From assembly GCF_032854445.1 (NCBI RefSeq), contig NC_088299.1:15989608-16053607 (forward strand): DNA of 64,000 bases, read 5' to 3'. This DNA is from Liolophura sinensis (lineage: Eukaryota; Mollusca; Polyplacophora; Chitonida; Chitonidae). The position numbers and the translations under genes were made by a program. The first letter of the stretch is position 1; each line of letters begins with the position of its first letter. Shown here piece after piece: positions 58,565-64,000 of this stretch. The notes beneath the pieces were generated by a model, which ran no database searches, was not told the origin of the DNA, and saw only the letters and a list, made by a program, of their open reading frames with translations.

Positions 58565-59959
58565 TCACTCTTCTCTCTGGTAGAGGTACAGGTAGCCCAA
58601 GTCTTTAGGAGGATTCACCGATAGTGCCACTTTCTCATCATTGAATATCACCCACTGTCCATCCTTGAGGATGTGACAGACATAATGTCCCACCAGACTG
58701 GACGTACCCATATGACTGATGAAGCCAACCAGTCTGTACTCTGTGGAGAAAACACAGCAGTCCAGTAATCTGACATACGAAGGTATGTGATATGCATAAG
58801 ATACAGGAAACTGTAACACGGTATCATTTTATATCAAACTATAGCCCACATGTAATTATTCTATTGTTGTTTAACGTTATAGTCATAAGTTTTTTTCACT
58901 TCCAGGATGCTGGCCTTTTATTATGGGTGGAGGAAACCTGATTGCCTGTGTGAACCACTGACCTTTGGTGAGTTACTAACAAACTCTCCACGAGACAAAT
59001 CACTTATACAGTAACACACGCCCTGAGTTACATGTACATGGATGGATGTTTCAGGAAGCTGTTGTTCACTTATGCTGTCTATTATTGTCAAGGCAAGATG
59101 GTATGTGTTCTACATGCACTTAAGGCAAGATGGTATGTGTTCTACATGTACTCAAGGCAAGATGGTATGTGTTCTACATTTACTCAGGGCAAGATGGTAT
59201 GTGTTCTACATGTACTCAGGGCAAGATGGTATGTGTTCTACATGTACTCAAGGCAAGATGGTATGTGTTCTACATTTACTCAGGGCAAGATGGTATGTGT
59301 TCTACATGTACTCAAGGCAAGATGGTATGTGTTCTACATTTACTCAGGGCAAGATGGTATGTGTTCTACATGTACTCAGGGCAAGATGGTATGTGTTCTA
59401 CATGTACTCAAGGCAAGATGGTATGTGTTCTACATTTACTCAGGGCAAGATGGTATGTGTTCTACATGCACTCAGGACAAGATGGTATGTGTTCCACATG
59501 AACTCAAGGCAAGATGGTATGTGTTCTACATGTACTCAAGGCTAGATGGTATGTGCTCCACAAGTACTTAAGGCAAGATGGTATGTGTTCTTCAAGTACT
59601 CAAGAGTATTTCAAACACACAAAAGTTGATAGTTTGTGACTAGAGAAAACCGAAATTGCGAAAAACAAAGATTTTGTTCTTCTGGAAAAGTAATAAAACT
59701 TCTGGTCTAGAGTGACTCCCAAAGGATGAGAGCTGGATTTGAAGTTCCACATTAAAAGTAATATTTTATGACATCTATTTGCCTTTAAAAATGCTTTTTG
59801 AGGGCAGCCAGGGATCACCGAAATGTTTAACTTACTCCCGTGTCCATCTCTGAACTTTGGTGCCTGTTCATTGGCTCCTGTAGACTCTGTTTCCATTGGC
59901 TGAGTCAGCTCATCTGCATGACTAAATATCCAATCGGCTGCCCTCTCCACATTGTTATC
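58565..59959 (-). CDS. USP5: USP5/USP13-type ubiquitin carboxyl-terminal hydrolase, last two coding exons
   Basis: Exons 59959-59836 and 58740-58565 (stop) join in phase to give [18 protein letters not shown] ... [18 protein letters not shown]..., then [20 protein letters not shown] and [15 protein letters not shown]. The first part is the end of the second UBA domain. GHYVCHI holds the catalytic His of the C19 peptidase and WVIFNDEKV the third active-site region. Human USP5 ends almost the same way (PPKDLGYIYFYQR). USP5/IsoT trims unanchored polyubiquitin chains from the free end and so recycles ubiquitin. USP13 is a close paralogue and cannot be excluded from the C-terminus alone. Upstream exons, including the Cys box, were not found before the satellite at 60,955 and should lie beyond the window. 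A 32-bp minisatellite fills most of the intron. Confidence 0.93.
59088..59600. repeat. 32-bp minisatellite in the deubiquitinase intron
   Basis: About 16 units of GGCAAGATGGTATGTGTTCT + ACATGTACTCAA. As 32 is not divisible by three and the unit lacks stops in all plus frames, all three frames are open and read the same 32-residue cycle in rotated phase ([20 protein letters not shown]...). It lies between the two final coding exons, on the opposite strand to the gene. Confidence 0.95.
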
Positions 59960-60114
59960 CTGTAATTTCAAAAGTTAAATTGTCTTAAAATGAGAAAACT
60001 GTGGACAAACCTCTTGATCTACGAGTGCAGCCAAACCAGTGGAAGAAAGACTGAAGCATGTAACATTATGTGAACAGTGACGTTTAACGCAACTAAACCA
60101 GGGAGTCTTCCTGC

Positions 60115-60405
60115 CCAAATCAGGGAGTCTCCACTGCCAAAACCATAGAGTCTGCACTGCCTAAACCATGGAGTCTCCACTGCCCAAACCAGGGAGTTTC
60201 CACTACCCGACTAAACCAGGGAGTCTCCACTGCCCGACCTAACCAGGGAGTCTCCACTGCCCAAACCAGGCAGTCTCCACTGTCCAAACCAGCCAGTCTC
60301 CACTGCTCAACTAAACCATGGAGTCTCCACTGCCCAAACCATGGAGTCTCCACTGCCCAAACCATGGAGTCTTCAATGCCCAAACCATGGAGTCTCCACT
60401 GCCCA
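60115..60405. repeat. 24-bp minisatellite
   Basis: Units GGAGTCTCCACTGCCCAAAC + CAGG or CATG, some with an extra 9 bp (GACTAAACC-like). Upstream of the visible deubiquitinase exons, so probably intronic. Confidence 0.9.
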
Positions 60406-60954
60406 AATGATGCTAATGTGTCCTCAGGTTAGTCAGATGATCTTACTGAAGTCCGATGACGTTCAATTTCCTCTAACAGACACTTCTTTCCCACGGTTGT
60501 GGGTAAGACTGAGTGTAGCATTTACCTAAGATTTGATCCATACATGTATGTAGCTCCCAGGCCACTACACTTATGCTTCATGCCCACCCAAAACTCACAT
60601 ACATCATGGAAAAACAGCATATGCCATATCCATGTTTTTAATACATTTTATTTATTTCATTGTTGTTTTAACTTCATACTGAAAGATTTGTCACCTATAT
60701 GCTCTATAATGTCACTCCTTAATGGTTCCTTAATGGCTGGAGGAAACCTCAAATACTCAGCCAAGATCGACTCCTGTTGTTTAACCTGAAAGATGTACTT
60801 GTTGAACATGGCTGTAGATATGTGATTCATGCAAATACATACCATGTCAGGCATGCAAAATACGTACCATGTCAGGCATGCAAATACATCCCTTGTCAAG
60901 CATGCAAAAAATACTTCACATTAACAATCAGCGTCAGAATTCCAGGGAAGACAA

Positions 60955-63900
60955 CCGTACAGCAAAATCCACTGATATGGATGAAACATATGGTCATTCT
61001 AACATGGAAGACAACCATAAAGGAAAGTCTGCTGATATGGATGAAACGTGGTCATTCTAACAAGAAAGACAAACATAAAGGAAAGTCTGCTGAAATGGAT
61101 GAAACATATGGTCATTCTAACAAGGAAGACAAACATAAAGGCAAGTCTACTGATATGGATGAAACATGGTCATTCTAACATGGAAGACAAACATAAAGAA
61201 AAGTCTACTGATATGGATGAAATGTGGTCATTCTAATAAGGAAGACAAACATAAAGGAAAGTCTGCTGATATGGATGAAACATGTGGTCATTCTAACAAG
61301 GAAGACAAACATAAAGGAAAGTCTGCTGAAATGGATGAAACATATGGTCATTCTAACAAGGAAGACAAACATAAAGGAAAGTCTACTGATATGGATGAAA
61401 CATGGTCATTCTAACAAGGAAGACAAACACAAAGGAAAGTCTGCTGAAATGGATGAAACATATGGTCATTCTAACAAGGAAGACAAACATAAAGGAAAAG
61501 TCTACTGATATGGATGAAACGTGGTCATTCTAACAAGGAAGACAAACATAAAGGAAAAGTCTGCTGATATGGATGAAATGTGGTCATTCTAACAAGGAAG
61601 ACAAACATAAAGGAAAGTCTACTGAAATGGATGAAACGTGGTCATTCTAACAAGGAAGACAAACATAAAGGAAAGTCTGCTGAAATGGATGAAACATATG
61701 GTCATTCTAACAAGGAAGACAAACATAAAGGAAAGTCTACTGATATGGATGAAACATATGGTCATTCTAACATGGAAGACAAACATAAAGGAAAGTCTAC
61801 TGATATGGATGAAATGTGGTCATTCTAACAAGGAAGACAAACATAAAGGAAAGTCTGCTGATATGGATGAAACGTGGTCATTCTAACAAGGAAGACAAAC
61901 ATAAAGGAAAGTCTGCTGAAATGGATGAAACATATGGTCATTCTAACAAGGAAGACAAACATAAAGGCAAGTCTACTGATATGGATGAAACATGGTCATT
62001 CTAACATGGAAGACAACCATAAAGGAAAGTCTGCTGATATGGATGAAACGTGGTCATTCTAACAAGGAAGACAAACATAAAGGAAAGTCTACTGATATGG
62101 ATGAAATGTGGTCATTCTAACAAGGAAGACAAACATAAAGGAAAGTCTGCTGATATGGATGAAACATGTGGTCATTCTAACAAGGAAGACAAACATAAAG
62201 GAAAGTCTGCTGAAATGGATGAAACATATGGTCATTCTAACAAGGAAGACAAACATAAAGGAAAGTCTACTGATATGGATGAAACATGGTCATTCTAACA
62301 AGGAAGACAAACACAAAGGAAAGTCTGCTGAAATGGATGAAACATATGGTCATTCTAACATGGAAGACAACCATAAAGGAAAGTCTGCTGATATGGATGA
62401 AACGTGGTCATTCTAACAAGGAAGACAAACATAAAGGAAAGTCTGCTGATATGGATGAAACGTGGTCATTCTAACAAGGAAGACAAACATAAAGGAAAGT
62501 CTGCTGAAATGGATGAAACATGTGATCATTCTAACAAGGAAGACAAACACAAAGGAAAGTCTGCTGATATGGATGAAATGTGGTCATTCTAACAAGGAAG
62601 ACAAACATAAAGGAAAGTCTACTGATATGGATGAAACGTGGTCATTCTAACAAGGAAGACAAACATAAAGGAAAGTCTGCTGAAATGGATGAAACATATG
62701 GTCATTCTAACAAGGAAGACAAACATAAAGGCAAGTCTACTGATATGGATGAAACATATGGTCATTCTAACATGGAAGACAAACATAAAGGAAAGTCTAC
62801 TGATATGGATGAAATGTGGTCATTCTAACAAGGAAGACAAACATAAAGGAAAGTCTGCTGATATGGATGAAACGTGGTCATTCTAACAAGGAAGACAAAC
62901 ATAAAGGAAAGTCTGCTGAAATGGATGAAACATATGGTCATTCTAACAAGGAAGACAAACATAAAGGCAAGTCTACTGATATGGATGAAACATGGTCATT
63001 CTAACATGGAAGACAACCATAAAGGAAAGTCTGCTGATATGGATGAAACGTGGTCATTCTAACAAGGAAGACAAACATAAAGGAAAGTCTACTGATATGG
63101 ATGAAATGTGGTCATTCTAACAAGGAAGACAAACATAAAGGAAAGTCTGCTGATATGGATGAAACATGTGGTCATTCTAACAAGGAAGACAAACATAAAG
63201 GAAAGTCTGCTGATATGGATGAAACGTGGTCATTCTAACAAGGAAGACAAACATAAAGGAAAGTCTGCTGATATGGATGAAACGTGGTCATTCTAACAAG
63301 GAAGACAAACATAAAGGAAAGTCTGCTGAAATGGATGAAACATGTGATCATTCTAACAAGGAAGACAAACACAAAGGAAAGTCTGCTGATATGGATGAAA
63401 TGTGGTCATTCTAACAAGGAAGACAAACATAAAGGAAAGTCTACTGATATGGATGAAACGTGGTCATTCTAACAAGGAAGACAAACATAAAGGAAAGTCT
63501 GCTGAAATGGATGAAATGTGGTCATTCTAATAAGGAAGACAAACATAAAGGAAAGTCTGCTGATATGGATGAAACATGTGGTCATTCTAACAAGGAAGAC
63601 AAACATAAAGGAAAGTCTGCTGAAATGGATGAAACATATGGTCATTCTAACAAGGAAGACAAACATAAAGGAAAGTCTACTGATATGGATGAAACATGGT
63701 CATTCTAACAAGGAAGACAAACACAAAGGAAAGTCTGCTGAAATGGATGAAACATATGGTCATTCTAACAAGGAAGACAAACATAAAGGAAAAGTCTACT
63801 GATATGGATGAAACGTGGTCATTCTAACAAGGAAGACAAACATAAAGGAAAAGTCTGCTGATATGGATGAAATGTGGTCATTCTAACAAGGAAGACAAAC

Positions 63901-64000
63901 ATAAAGGAAAGTCTACTGAAATGGATGAAACGTGGTCATTCTAACAAGGAAGACAAACATAAAGGAAAGTCTGCTGAAATGGATGAAACATATGGTCATT
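60955..64000. repeat. 58/60-bp satellite with block duplications, continuing past the window
   Basis: More than 50 copies of AACAAGGAAGACAAACATAA + AGGAAAGTCTGCTGATATGG + ATGAAACGTGGTCATTCT (58 bp) or the ...ACATATGGTCATTCT form (60 bp). Runs of 60-bp units keep a frame reading SNKEDKHKGKSAEMDETYGH; each 58-bp unit shifts it to a stop (WSF*), so it is not a protein gene. Blocks 61,580-62,211 and 62,580-63,211 (offset 1,000) and blocks 61,235-61,706 and 63,529-64,000 (offset 2,294) are nearly identical. Confidence 0.97.

Noticed and set aside
60640-60785. Another inverted SINE (ATTTATTTCATTGTTGTTTTA start)
   Set aside because: Only the tail-like start and GGCTGGAGGAAACC match; too diverged to call.
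60955-64000. Series of lysine-rich short frames (SNKEDKHKGKSADMDET)
   Set aside because: 58-bp units bring a stop each time the frame shifts; satellite DNA.
1-64000. LTR retroelements, Polintons or other virus-derived elements
   Set aside because: I saw no paired LTRs, integrase, protease-gag or capsid-like frames; the only reverse transcriptase is that of the LINE.

Overview
The window looks like nuclear DNA of an invertebrate, most probably a lophotrochozoan (mollusc or brachiopod). Genes are intron-rich with GT-AG splice sites, TATA-driven protease genes are present, CATGTA-type words are very common, and there are many copies of a tRNA-derived SINE of the type common in molluscs. No bacterial signature is present. 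The exact species cannot be read from the sequence.

Left part (1-16,548): two genes stand head to head across a ~760-bp shared upstream region. Leftward runs a Gfo/Idh/MocA-family NAD(P)-dependent oxidoreductase (six coding exons visible, cut by the window edge). Rightward runs an unrecognised small basic/acidic protein whose exons each encode the same kind of module, ending in TM-x-x-TAK. Their introns hold minisatellites and SINEs. From 16.5 to 22.6 kb no gene could be recognised.

Middle part (22.6-54.1 kb): a cluster of five chymotrypsin-like serine protease loci (S1 family). Three are intact, each encoding 264 aa in six exons: 39,850-37,764 (-), 49,124-46,797 (-) and 51,103-54,094 (+). 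Two are broken: 22.6-25.7 kb and 40.4-42.9 kb, both (+). The last four form two divergent pairs, so a head-to-head pair was duplicated in tandem. The first relic shares its 3' flank with the second. Intact copies keep H57/D102/S195 but have Ser at position 189, so they are chymotrypsin-like rather than trypsin-like.

Between the first relic and the first pair lies the most striking locus. A ~5.2-kb Tx1/L1-type LINE (APE endonuclease, reverse transcriptase, zinc fingers) on the minus strand sits exactly inside a U2 snRNA gene, with U2 nucleotides 1-27 on one side and 36 to the 3' end on the other. This matches the known U2-targeting behaviour of Keno-type LINEs.

Right part (54.1-64 kb): a 119-bp tandem array, then the last two coding exons of a USP5/USP13-type deubiquitinase (minus strand), three more minisatellites, and a 58/60-bp satellite running off the window end. 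About a sixth of the window is tandem repeat. Many long open frames in it only reflect repeat units whose length is a multiple of three, or which lack stops.
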